A DNA stretch of 64,000 nucleotides from Acidobacteriota bacterium (GTDB lineage Bacteria; Acidobacteriota; UBA6911), in contig JAAYCX010000011.1 in assembly GCA_012729555.1 (NCBI GenBank), forward strand, positions 62,001-126,000, in the 5' to 3' direction. The first letter of the stretch is position 1. Each line of letters opens with the position of its first letter. A program made the position numbers and the translations under genes. This document shows, in pieces, positions 8,244-16,073 of this stretch. The notes below the pieces were generated by a model. The model worked only from the letters and a program-made list of their open reading frames with translations, made no database searches and had not been told where the DNA came from.

Positions 8244-8927
8244 ATGAAATCGATCCGAAAGCAGGTCGAGACCGCCTCTTCCGCGCAGTTCGGCGGCCGG
8301 CGAATCGCGCTGCAGACGATTGAAAGGCTTTCGACCTACCGGCGGGTCCTGGAGGACCTGCATGGGCAGGGGGTACAGTACGTCTATTCGCACCAGCTGG
8401 CCGAATATGTCTCGGTGACCCCGGCCCAGCTCCGGCGGGATCTTTCCCTGTTCGGTTCCTTCGGAAACATCTCCCGGGGGTACAACGTCCGGCACCTGAT
8501 CACCGTGCTCTCCGGCCTGCTCGGGACCTCGGAGATCCAACCGGTGGCCCTGGTGGGGGTTGGCAACCTCGGACGCACGCTCCTGGCCTACGGCGGCTTC
8601 GTCGAGCGCGGGTTTTCGGTGGAGGTGGTCTTCGACAGCGACCCCGCCAAGATCGGGAGGGTGATCGCCGGGAGGCGCTGCTTCGATATCGCCGAGGCGG
8701 AAGGGATCCTGGCCGGGCGCCCGGTCGACATCGCCATCCTCGCCTGCCAGCCCCAGGGGCTTCAGAAAATCGTCGACCGCTTCGTGGCGGCGGGGGTGAA
8801 GTCCTTTCTCTCCTTTGTCCCGGCCATCATCCGCGTGCCGCGCGGAGTGCACGTGGAGATGGAGGATATCTCGGCCAAGCTGGAAAAGCTTTCGTTCCTG
8901 GTGAAAAACCGGGTGGAAGAGGGATAA
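8244..8927 (+). CDS. rex: Redox-sensing transcriptional repressor, Rex family (copy 1)
   Basis: A 227-residue protein. Residues 1-80 form a winged helix with the Rex pattern (YSHQLAEYVSVTPAQLRRDL, then FGNISRGYNV). A Rossmann domain follows, with G105-x-G-x-x-G (GVGNLG) for NADH. Rex proteins bind operators when NAD+ dominates and release when NADH accumulates, derepressing fermentative and hydrogenase genes. The ATG at 8244 has an AGGAGA ribosome site; the longer open frame upstream has no such signal. It is the first gene of hydrogenase module 1, with its own operator and another in the gap after it (8939-8967). It is a clear paralogue of the gene at 24405. The target assignment is inference from operator position. 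Confidence 0.9.
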   Translation: MKSIRKQVETASSAQFGGRRIALQTIERLSTYRRVLEDLHGQGVQYVYSHQLAEYVSVTPAQLRRDLSLFGSFGNISRGYNVRHLITVLSGLLGTSEIQPVALVGVGNLGRTLLAYGGFVERGFSVEVVFDSDPAKIGRVIAGRRCFDIAEAEGILAGRPVDIAILACQPQGLQKIVDRFVAAGVKSFLSFVPAIIRVPRGVHVEMEDISAKLEKLSFLVKNRVEEG

Positions 8928-8938
8928 GGGAAAAATTT

Positions 8939-8967
8939 TTGAAGTTAGGTGTGAAAATATACACAGT
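8939..8967 (+). promoter_or_regulatory. Module 1 promoter with Rex-type operator
   Basis: TTGAAG (8939-8944), 17 bases, then CACAGT (8962-8967). TGTG (8950-8953) and CACA (8962-8965) are eight bases apart. The arrangement is identical to the site before rex1. The expected transcript starts near 8974, giving a leader of about 58 bases before the receiver gene. Confidence 0.7.
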
Positions 8968-9031
8968 GAACCTGGTAACAGAGAAGCCTCAGTGGTAAAA
9001 TTAACGGGCATTGAACAGAAGGAGAGAGATC

Positions 9032-9424
9032 ATGAATAGAAAAGACATTCTCGTTATCGACGACGACAGGGATCTCACCCAATCGCTGAAAGCGTACTTC
9101 GAAGCGCGGGGCTTCGGCGTGCGCACGGCCCACAGCGGCGGGGACGGGATGCGGGAGATCGAAAACGCCCGGCCCGACATCATCCTCCTCGACATCATGA
9201 TGGACAGCGACGCCGACGGATTCAACCTTGCCTATAAACTCAAGGAGGACAAGGAAAAGGGGGAAATCCCCATCATCATTCTCTCCGGATTCACCGATTA
9301 CCTCGAAAGCAGGTCGGGATCGTTCGAATTCGTCATGGGGCGCGACTGGCCCGCGACGGAGTTCATCAAAAAGCCCGCTGCGCTCGCGGACATCGACCAG
9401 GCGGTCCGCCGGTTGCTCGCCTGA
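9032..9424 (+). CDS. Single-domain response regulator (receiver only)
   Basis: A 130-residue protein that is all receiver domain. It has the acidic pocket in VIDDDRD, the phosphoacceptor Asp in LLDIMMD, and the Lys in FIKKP. There is no output domain. After the phosphorylation strand it has an inserted loop (MMDSDADGF), and a longer loop precedes the KP motif; the same form recurs in the receivers at 15630, 30661 and 33155, so these four are one subfamily. The ATG at 9032 is preceded by GGAGAGAG; an upstream TTG at 9011 is less likely. It opens the hydrogenase module 1 operon behind a Rex-type operator and is the likely target of the HydS kinase at 13639 (inference). Confidence 0.88.
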   Translation: MNRKDILVIDDDRDLTQSLKAYFEARGFGVRTAHSGGDGMREIENARPDIILLDIMMDSDADGFNLAYKLKEDKEKGEIPIIILSGFTDYLESRSGSFEFVMGRDWPATEFIKKPAALADIDQAVRRLLA

Positions 9425-9449
9425 TCCCGGAAGACCGGAAGGAGGAGAT

Positions 9450-9902
9450 ATGCAGACCATAGCCGAGATCATCGACCGGCAGGGTGAGCTCAGCCCCTCG
9501 AGCCTCATCCCGCTCCTTCAGGCGGCGCAGAAGGAGTTCGGGTACGTCACGGACCCGGCCATAGCCGGAATCGCCCGCGCGCTCGGGGTGCCGCGGAGCA
9601 CCGTCTACGGCGTCGCCACTTTTTACAACCAGTTCCGGCTCGACCCGCTGGGCGAGCACGTGATCGAGATCTGCCGCGGCACGGCCTGCCACGTGCGCGG
9701 GAGCGGGAGGCTGTGCGACCACCTGCGCCGGAGGCTCAAGCTGCAGAAGAACGGGAACTCCCGCGACGGTCGCTTCACGCTGCTGACCCCGGCGTGCCTC
9801 GGCGCCTGTTCGATCGCGACCGTGGTCCGGGTCGACGGCGAATTCCACGGCAACGTGGACGAGGAGAAGCTGGACAGGATGATCGACGATCTTTCGAGGT
9901 GA
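9450..9902 (+). CDS. hndA: HndA/NuoE-like [2Fe-2S] subunit of hydrogenase complex 1
   Basis: A 150-residue NuoE-family protein. A helical N-terminal half contains VYGVATFYNQF, the family hallmark, and a thioredoxin-like half carries four cluster ligands as C75-x4-C80 (CRGTAC) and C116-x3-C120 (CLGAC). In Hnd and Hyd complexes this subunit passes electrons between the flavin subunit and the hydrogenase. A GGAGGAG ribosome site precedes the ATG at 9450; the open frame upstream overlaps the receiver gene and is a shadow. It is followed two bases later by the NuoF-like gene, so the genes are coupled. The product is cytoplasmic. Confidence 0.92.
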   Translation: MQTIAEIIDRQGELSPSSLIPLLQAAQKEFGYVTDPAIAGIARALGVPRSTVYGVATFYNQFRLDPLGEHVIEICRGTACHVRGSGRLCDHLRRRLKLQKNGNSRDGRFTLLTPACLGACSIATVVRVDGEFHGNVDEEKLDRMIDDLSR

Positions 9903-9904
9903 TT

Positions 9905-11914
9905 ATGAACAAGAGCGAACTTTTGCAGCCCTGTTGCGACGCCTGCCGGCACCGGCCTTCGTCCCCCTGCGTGAACGCCGTGGCGTGCATCGAAAAGGGC
10001 CCGCTGTGCCACGACGGCCCCGGGTGCCGTCAGCTGCGCGCCGATCGGCTCGCCCGTGCGCGCCGGGGGGGGGAGGGGATCCTGATCTTCCTCGGCATGG
10101 GCACCTGCGGGCTTGCCAACGGCGCCGGGGCGATCCGGAAACGGGTCGAGGCCTTCCTGGGGGAAAACCGGCTGGATGCCGCCATCGTGGATGTCGGCTG
10201 CATCGGTTACTGCCAGAAGGAGGTGTTCGTCGATATCGCCCTTCCCGGCGGCCCCCGCATCGCCTACGCGGGCGTGACGCGCGACAATGTGGACGGCCTG
10301 TTGGGAGACGTGCTGCTGCGGGGCAGACCGGACCACCCGCTCGCCCTGGGCCGGCACGACGGGACGACGGGGCCCCTGGCCTCCCTGCCGGAGATCGGCC
10401 GGGTCCCTTTCTTCGCCCGCCAGCAGAAGGTGGTGCTGGCCAACTGCGGCATCATCGATCCCGTGTCGCTCGACGCGGCGCTCGCACGGGGGGCGCTCCG
10501 AGGCCTCAGCCGCGCGCTTTCCTCCATGACTCCGGCCGAGGTGTGCGATGCCCTGGTCGCCTCGGGGCTGCGCGGCCGGGGGGGGGCGGGATTCCTGACG
10601 GGGCGCAAATGGCGCATCGCCCACGACCAGGCGAGCGCCGAAAAGTACGTCATCTGCAACGCCGACGAGGGGGACCCCGGGGCCTTCATGGACAGGGCCG
10701 TGCTCGAGGGGGACCCCTTCCGCGTGCTCGAGGGGCTCCAGATCGCGGCCTACGCCATCGGGGCGCGGAAGGGATACATCTACTGCCGAGCCGAGTACCC
10801 GCTGGCCATCGAGCGGCTGGAGGCGGCCATCGCGGCGCTCCGGGAGGCGGGGCTGCTCGGGGATAACATCCTCGACAGCCAGTTCTCCTTCGATGTGCGG
10901 ATCAAGCCGGGGGCGGGAGCCTTCGTCTGCGGCGAGGAGACGGCCATCATCCACAGCATCGAGGGGCGGCGCGGCATGCCGCGTCCCCGCCCCCCGTATC
11001 CCGCCGAGAAGGGGCTCTACGGCAAACCCACCGTCCTTAACAACGTCGAGACGCTGGCCAACGTCCCTCCCATCCTGGAGAGGGGCCCGGAATGGTTTTC
11101 CGGCATCGGCGCGGGCGCCTCGGGCACGAAGGTCTTCGCCCTGTCGGGCGCCGTGCGCTCGAGCGGCCTGGTGGAGGTCCCGATCGGCATGCCCCTGTGC
11201 GAAATCGTGGAGGAGATCGGGGGGGGCGCCCTGCCGGGCCACCGCCTCAAGGCGGTGCAGATCGGGGGACCGAGCGGCGGATGCCTCCCGGCCGACCGGC
11301 TCGACGTGCCCGTCGACTACCGCGCGCTGCAGGAGCGGGGGGCCATCATGGGGTCGGGAGGTCTGGTCGTCATGGACGAACGCTCCTGCATGGTGGACGT
11401 GGCCAAGTACTTCATGGACTTCATCCGGTCGGAATCGTGCGGCAAGTGCACCCCCTGCCGCGAGGGGACCACGCGCCTGTACGAGATCCTCGAGGCCCTC
11501 TGCCGGAAACCGGTCGACAGCGAAATGGAGCGGCTGCTGCGCTTCCGGGGGCTGATGGCGGCCGAGGAACTGGCGGAAACCATCCGGGAGGGGTCGCTGT
11601 GCGGGCTCGGCCAGACGGCGGCCAACCCGGTGCTCTCGACCCTGCGCTACTTCCGCGACGAGTACGAGGCGCACCTCTACGAGCACCGCTGCCCCGCGGG
11701 GGCCTGTGAAGGCCTGCGCACCTTTGCCATCGACAACGCCCTCTGTATCGGGTGCGGGATCTGCCGCAAGGAATGCCCGCAGGGGGCCATCGTCGGCGAG
11801 CGCAAACAGGCCCATTACATCATCGAGGACCGCTGCATCGGCTGCGGCGCCTGCGTCCCGGTCTGTCCGAAGGACGCCATCGAAAAGGCGCCGTGGCGGG
11901 AGGTGACACTGTGA
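9905..11914 (+). CDS. hndC: HndC/NuoF-like NAD(P)H-FMN subunit of hydrogenase complex 1
   Basis: The protein has 669 residues. In order: a Cys-rich N-terminal stretch (Cys 10, 11, 14, 22, 28, 35, 41), a thioredoxin-like [2Fe-2S] domain (FLGMGTCG; VGCIGYC), the NuoF core with the FMN/NAD(H) motifs GRGGAGFLTGRKW (about 222) and GAGAFVCGEET (about 336), the 4Fe-4S motif SCGKCTPC (about 511) with CGLG, and a C-terminal double ferredoxin (CIGCGICRKEC, CIGCGACVPVC). This is the usual layout of HndC/HydB, the flavin subunit where bifurcating hydrogenases split electrons between NAD(H) and ferredoxin. The N-terminal seven-Cys stretch is not standard. The stop overlaps the next gene's GTG by four bases. 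Confidence 0.93.
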   Translation: MNKSELLQPCCDACRHRPSSPCVNAVACIEKGPLCHDGPGCRQLRADRLARARRGGEGILIFLGMGTCGLANGAGAIRKRVEAFLGENRLDAAIVDVGCIGYCQKEVFVDIALPGGPRIAYAGVTRDNVDGLLGDVLLRGRPDHPLALGRHDGTTGPLASLPEIGRVPFFARQQKVVLANCGIIDPVSLDAALARGALRGLSRALSSMTPAEVCDALVASGLRGRGGAGFLTGRKWRIAHDQASAEKYVICNADEGDPGAFMDRAVLEGDPFRVLEGLQIAAYAIGARKGYIYCRAEYPLAIERLEAAIAALREAGLLGDNILDSQFSFDVRIKPGAGAFVCGEETAIIHSIEGRRGMPRPRPPYPAEKGLYGKPTVLNNVETLANVPPILERGPEWFSGIGAGASGTKVFALSGAVRSSGLVEVPIGMPLCEIVEEIGGGALPGHRLKAVQIGGPSGGCLPADRLDVPVDYRALQERGAIMGSGGLVVMDERSCMVDVAKYFMDFIRSESCGKCTPCREGTTRLYEILEALCRKPVDSEMERLLRFRGLMAAEELAETIREGSLCGLGQTAANPVLSTLRYFRDEYEAHLYEHRCPAGACEGLRTFAIDNALCIGCGICRKECPQGAIVGERKQAHYIIEDRCIGCGACVPVCPKDAIEKAPWREVTL

Positions 11915-13605
11915 ATATCGAGATCAACGGAAGAGCGGTGGCGTGTCACGAGGGGGAAACGGTGCTGGCGGCCGCCTCCCGGGCAGGCATCCGGATCCCC
12001 CACCTGTGCGCCATGGAGCACTCCTCCGTGCCGCACGCCTCGTGCAGGGTGTGCCTGGTGGAGGTGGAGGGGCAACCGCGGCTCGAGACGAGCTGCACGA
12101 TGAAGGTCCGGGAGGGGCTTTCCGTCCGGACCCATTCCCCGCGTGTCCTGCGCATCCGGCGCAACATCGTGGAACTGATGCTGGCGAGCCACCCGGACGA
12201 CTGCCTGTACTGCGAACGTTCGGGGGACTGCGAGCTTTCCCGCCTGGCCGCCGGGATGGACATCCGCGGGCGCCGCTACGGCGGAGGGCCCAAGGGACAC
12301 CCGGTCGATGTTTCCTCCCCCGCCATCGTGCGCGATCCCAACAAGTGCGTGCTGTGCGGGCGCTGCGTGACGGTGTGCCAAGACGTGCAGGGGATCGGCG
12401 CCATCGACTACGCGGGCCGAGGGTTCCGCACCCTTGTCCGGCCGGGGGCGGACGCGGGCCTGGACGTTTCGGACTGCGTGTTCTGCGGACAGTGCGTGAG
12501 GGTGTGCCCGACCGGGGCCCTGCGGGAGAAGAGCGCGTTCGCCGGCCTGGTCGAGGCGCTGGCGGATCCCGGGACCCGGGTGGTCGCCCAGATCGCGCCG
12601 GCCGTTCCCGCCACGCTGGCCGCGGAGCTCGGGCTGCGGGGCGTTCCGGAAGCGCTGGGGCTGCTCAGCGGGGCGCTGCGGCGGATCGGTTTCGACGCGG
12701 TCTACGACACGGCGTTCACGGCCGATCTCACGGTCATGGAAGAGGCGCACGAGTTTCTCGGCCGCCTGGAGCGGGGGGGGCCGCTGCCGATGTTCACCAG
12801 CTGCTGCCCCTCCTGGGTCCGGTTCGTCGAGCTGCACCGTCCGCGCTTCATCGGGAACCTCTCGACATGCAAATCGCCCCAGCAGATGGCGGCCACCCTC
12901 ATCAGGAAGCGGGCGGCGCAGCCGGGACGCCGCCTTTTCTCGGTCGCCGTCATGCCCTGCACGGCGAAGAAGTACGAGGCGGTGGAGGTCGGGGACCTCG
13001 ACGCGGTGCTCACGACGCGGGAGCTCGGCCCGCTGCTGGAGAAATTCGGCCTGCGGCTCGATGCGGACCTCGAGCCCGCGGAACTCGACGAGCCTTTCGC
13101 GGAGGCCAGCGGCGGCGGTCGCCTGTTCGGGGGGAGCGGGGGCGTGCTGGAATCGGCGCTCCGGACAGCGGCCCACCTCAAAGGGGATTCCAGCAGGCTG
13201 GGCCCGTCGGTGCTGACGCCCCTCCAGGGGGACGAACGGCTCCGGACCTTTACCGTCACCCTGGGCGGGCGGCAACTGCGCTGCGCGGTGGTGAGCGGAC
13301 TCGGGGCCGCGCGCGCGCTGCTGGAGCAGGTCGAGGCGGGAACGCTGCCGCTCGATTTCGTCGAGGTCATGAGCTGCCCGGGAGGCTGCATCGGCGGAGG
13401 GGGACAGCCCCGGTCGGTTTCCGAAGGGGGCCTGAAGGCGCTGCGCGGCAAGATCCGCGACGCGGACCGGAGGGAGAAGCTGCAGGGGGCCCACGAAAAC
13501 CGGGCGGTGCTTCGCCTGTACGAGGAGGTCCTCGGCGGGGCCGGGAGCCGGAAGGGCCACCAGTGGCTCCACCGGGGCTACAGCGACCGGAGCGAGCGAC
13601 CCTAG
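11911..13605 (+). CDS. hydA: [FeFe] hydrogenase catalytic subunit, HydA/HndD type (complex 1)
   Basis: A 564-residue group A [FeFe] hydrogenase. An N-terminal 2Fe-2S domain (Cys33, 45, 48, 62) is followed by a His-ligated 4Fe-4S site (HPDDCLYC..C), two ferredoxin 4Fe-4S sites (CVLCGRCVTVC; CVFCGQCVRVC), and the H-cluster domain. Its three signatures are TSCCPSW (C298/C299), MPCTAKKYE (C350) and EVMSCPGGCIGGGGQP (C489/C493). Both Cys of TSCC are present, so the proton-relay Cys and the H-cluster ligand are in place. The GTG start at 11911 overlaps the hndC stop (GTGA), so the two are translationally coupled. With HndA and HndC it should form a cytoplasmic, probably electron-bifurcating, NAD(P)H/ferredoxin-linked hydrogenase; bifurcation itself is inferred. 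Confidence 0.95.
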   Translation: MNIEINGRAVACHEGETVLAAASRAGIRIPHLCAMEHSSVPHASCRVCLVEVEGQPRLETSCTMKVREGLSVRTHSPRVLRIRRNIVELMLASHPDDCLYCERSGDCELSRLAAGMDIRGRRYGGGPKGHPVDVSSPAIVRDPNKCVLCGRCVTVCQDVQGIGAIDYAGRGFRTLVRPGADAGLDVSDCVFCGQCVRVCPTGALREKSAFAGLVEALADPGTRVVAQIAPAVPATLAAELGLRGVPEALGLLSGALRRIGFDAVYDTAFTADLTVMEEAHEFLGRLERGGPLPMFTSCCPSWVRFVELHRPRFIGNLSTCKSPQQMAATLIRKRAAQPGRRLFSVAVMPCTAKKYEAVEVGDLDAVLTTRELGPLLEKFGLRLDADLEPAELDEPFAEASGGGRLFGGSGGVLESALRTAAHLKGDSSRLGPSVLTPLQGDERLRTFTVTLGGRQLRCAVVSGLGAARALLEQVEAGTLPLDFVEVMSCPGGCIGGGGQPRSVSEGGLKALRGKIRDADRREKLQGAHENRAVLRLYEEVLGGAGSRKGHQWLHRGYSDRSERP

Positions 13606-13638
13606 CGGGGCGCGGCGTCGCGGAAAGGGAGCGTCATC

Positions 13639-15633
13639 ATGTTCACCGCCATCGAGACCATCAAACAGAACTGCCGCCGGTGCTACACCTGCGTCCGCTC
13701 CTGCCCGGTGAAGGCGATCCGCATCGTCGACGGTCAGGCGTCGGTCGTGGCGGAACGCTGCATCGCCTGCGGACGCTGCACCACCGTGTGCAGCCAGAAC
13801 GCCAAGACCTACGTGTCGGGCGTGGAGTTGACGAACGCCCTGCTGTCGGGGGCGCTCCCCGTGGCGGCGCTCGTGGCCCCCTCCTATCCGGCCGAGTTCG
13901 CCGGGATCGAGCCGGACCGGGTGGTGGGGGCCCTGCGCGCCGCCGGGTTCCGCTATGTCGTCGAGGTGGCCAGGGGGGCGGACCGGGTTTCGGCCGCCTA
14001 CGAGGAACTGCTCTCCCGGGACCCCGGAGGGTCCTGGATCGCCACCGCGTGCCCCGCCATCGTCGAGCGCATCCGGAAGTATCACCCCGACCTGGTCCCC
14101 CGGCTGGCCCCGATCGTCTCTCCCATGATCGCCATCGCCGAGGAGGTGCGCGCGATCCACGGCCCGGAGGTGCGCTGCGTCTTCATCGGCCCCTGCATCG
14201 CCAAGAAGGTGGAGGCCAGGGACCCGCTCCTGCCCCCGGTGGTCGACGAGGTCCTGACCTTCAGCGAAATCCGGCGCCTGTTCGCGCAGCGGGGCATCGA
14301 ACCGGGAAGCGCGGAGCCGTCGGCGGCCGACCCGCCGCGGGCGGGCTCGGGCCGCGCCTTCCCCCTGGTCGGGGGGCTGCTGATCAGCGCCGGCCTGGAA
14401 TCCGACCCGCTCGACGGGCGCTTCGTCGTGGCCACCGGGCGGCGCGAAACCGACGAGGTGCTGGCCGACATGGAATCGGGGGGAATCCGTCCACGCCTGG
14501 TGGAGGCCCTGATGTGCCACGGTTGCCACGAGGGGCCGGGCATGTCGCGGGCGGCCGCCCGCCACCGCCGGCGTGCGAGCATCTGCGACTTCGCCCGGCA
14601 GGCGCGGCCGGGAACGGGGGGGGGCGCCCCCCCGGAACGGCTCGAGAGGGACTTCTCCCGCGACGACCGGCGCCTCGCGGAACCCACCGAGGAGGAGATC
14701 CGCAACGTCCTGGCGCGCACGAACAAGTTCACGCCCGAGGACGAGCTGAACTGCGGCGCCTGCGGCTATCCCACGTGCAGGGCCAAGGCGGCGGCGGTGG
14801 TCAACGGGCTGGCCGAGGAGGCGATGTGCCTCCCCTTCCTGATCGACCAGGCCGAGCGGGTGTGCCACGAGCTGCACGTGCCCTGGCGGGACCTGCGCGA
14901 AATCCACCGCCAGCTGGTAAGCACCGAAAAGCTGGCCTCGCTCGGGCAGCTGGCGGCGGGGATCGCCCATGAACTGAACAACCCCCTGGGGACCATCCTC
15001 CTCTATGCCGGCCTCATCGAGCGCAAGGTGGGGGGCGGGGCGGCGGTGGCCAGGGACATCGACCTGGTGCAGAAGGAGACCCAGCGCTGCAAGAGGATCG
15101 TGGCGGGCCTGCTCGATTTCGCCCGCCAGAACCGCGTGCGGTTCTCTCCCTGCCGGCTGGACCGGTTCCTGGCCGGGGTCCTCGAAAAGTCCTTCGACGC
15201 CGCGGCCCTCGGGCGCGCCGGCGTCCGCCTGTCGCTGGAGCCGGTCCCCGAACCGATCGAGGCCGACATCGATGCCGACCAGATGACGCAGGTCGTCGTG
15301 AACCTGGTGCGGAACGGGATCGAGGCGCTGGGGGACCGCGGCGGGAAGGTGACGGTGTCGCTCGAATGGGCGGGCGCCCGCGACCGGGTCCGGTTGGCGG
15401 TCCGGGACGACGGCTGCGGCATCCCCGCGGAAGACCACGACCGCATATTCCAGCCCTTTTTCACGACCAAGAGCATAGGCCGGGGCACCGGCCTCGGGCT
15501 CGCGATCACCTACGGCATCGTCAAGATGCACCACGGGTCGATCTGGTTCGAGTCGGCGCCGGGGGAAGGGGCCGCCTTTTTCATCGAACTGCCCGCGAGC
15601 CAGGCGCGGCAGACAAGGAGCATGACGTCATGA
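13639..15633 (+). CDS. hydS: H-cluster-domain sensor histidine kinase (HydS, group C [FeFe] type), copy 1
   Basis: A 664-residue soluble fusion. Residues 12-51 hold a two-cluster ferredoxin (C12, 15, 18, 22; C41, 44, 47, 51). An H-cluster-like domain follows with modified signatures: TACP (C138; Ala replaces the proton-relay Cys), GPCIAKK (C186) and LMCHGCHEGPG (C293/C296). Next is a CxxCx4C Fe-S domain (from C372, NCGACGYPTC), then HisKA with H444 in AHELNNPLG and a HATPase with DDGCGI and GTGLGL. There is no membrane segment. This is the architecture of group C1 sensory [FeFe] hydrogenases, thought to report H2. It follows hydA by 33 bases and overlaps the next receiver gene by four bases. 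Confidence 0.9.
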   Translation: MFTAIETIKQNCRRCYTCVRSCPVKAIRIVDGQASVVAERCIACGRCTTVCSQNAKTYVSGVELTNALLSGALPVAALVAPSYPAEFAGIEPDRVVGALRAAGFRYVVEVARGADRVSAAYEELLSRDPGGSWIATACPAIVERIRKYHPDLVPRLAPIVSPMIAIAEEVRAIHGPEVRCVFIGPCIAKKVEARDPLLPPVVDEVLTFSEIRRLFAQRGIEPGSAEPSAADPPRAGSGRAFPLVGGLLISAGLESDPLDGRFVVATGRRETDEVLADMESGGIRPRLVEALMCHGCHEGPGMSRAAARHRRRASICDFARQARPGTGGGAPPERLERDFSRDDRRLAEPTEEEIRNVLARTNKFTPEDELNCGACGYPTCRAKAAAVVNGLAEEAMCLPFLIDQAERVCHELHVPWRDLREIHRQLVSTEKLASLGQLAAGIAHELNNPLGTILLYAGLIERKVGGGAAVARDIDLVQKETQRCKRIVAGLLDFARQNRVRFSPCRLDRFLAGVLEKSFDAAALGRAGVRLSLEPVPEPIEADIDADQMTQVVVNLVRNGIEALGDRGGKVTVSLEWAGARDRVRLAVRDDGCGIPAEDHDRIFQPFFTTKSIGRGTGLGLAITYGIVKMHHGSIWFESAPGEGAAFFIELPASQARQTRSMTS

Positions 15634-16070
15634 ACGAACTGAAAGCGAACACCGGGAAACACACACTCCTCTTCATCGACGACGATCCCGTTTTCCTCGA
15701 GGCGCAGAAGGCTTTCTTCGGCGCCCGCGGATACACGGTGCTCACGGCCGGCGGGACCGACGCCGCGCTCGAGCTGCTCCGGGAGGAAACACCGGACCTG
15801 ATCCTCCTCGACCTCATGATGGAGCACACCGACAGCGGATTCCGGCTGGCGCACCGCATCCGGCGCGAGGAGCGCTTCCGCCTCACCCCCCTGGTGATGC
15901 TCTCGGGCGTCGCCTCGGAGACGGGGATCGGGTTCGCCCGGGAGCGGGAGGCGCTCCGGGAGTGGTCGCACCTCGATGACTTCCTCGACAAGCCCGTCAG
16001 CGCCCACCGCCTCCTGGCCGTGGTCCGTGAGCGGCTCGGCGGCCCGGACGAACCGGCCGGGGGGAGGTGA
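15630..16070 (+). CDS. Single-domain response regulator
   Basis: This 146-residue receiver starts at an ATGA overlap with the HydS stop, so it is coupled to the kinase and is its most likely partner. The acidic pocket is FIDDDP, the phosphoacceptor Asp lies in LLDLMME, and the Lys in FLDKP. It has the same inserted loop (MMEHTDSGF) and long loop before the KP motif as the other three single receivers of the locus. There is no output domain; the C-terminus is a short Gly/Pro tail. Function as a phosphorelay intermediate or allosteric effector is inference. Confidence 0.88.
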   Translation: MNELKANTGKHTLLFIDDDPVFLEAQKAFFGARGYTVLTAGGTDAALELLREETPDLILLDLMMEHTDSGFRLAHRIRREERFRLTPLVMLSGVASETGIGFAREREALREWSHLDDFLDKPVSAHRLLAVVRERLGGPDEPAGGR

Positions 16071-16073
16071 GCC

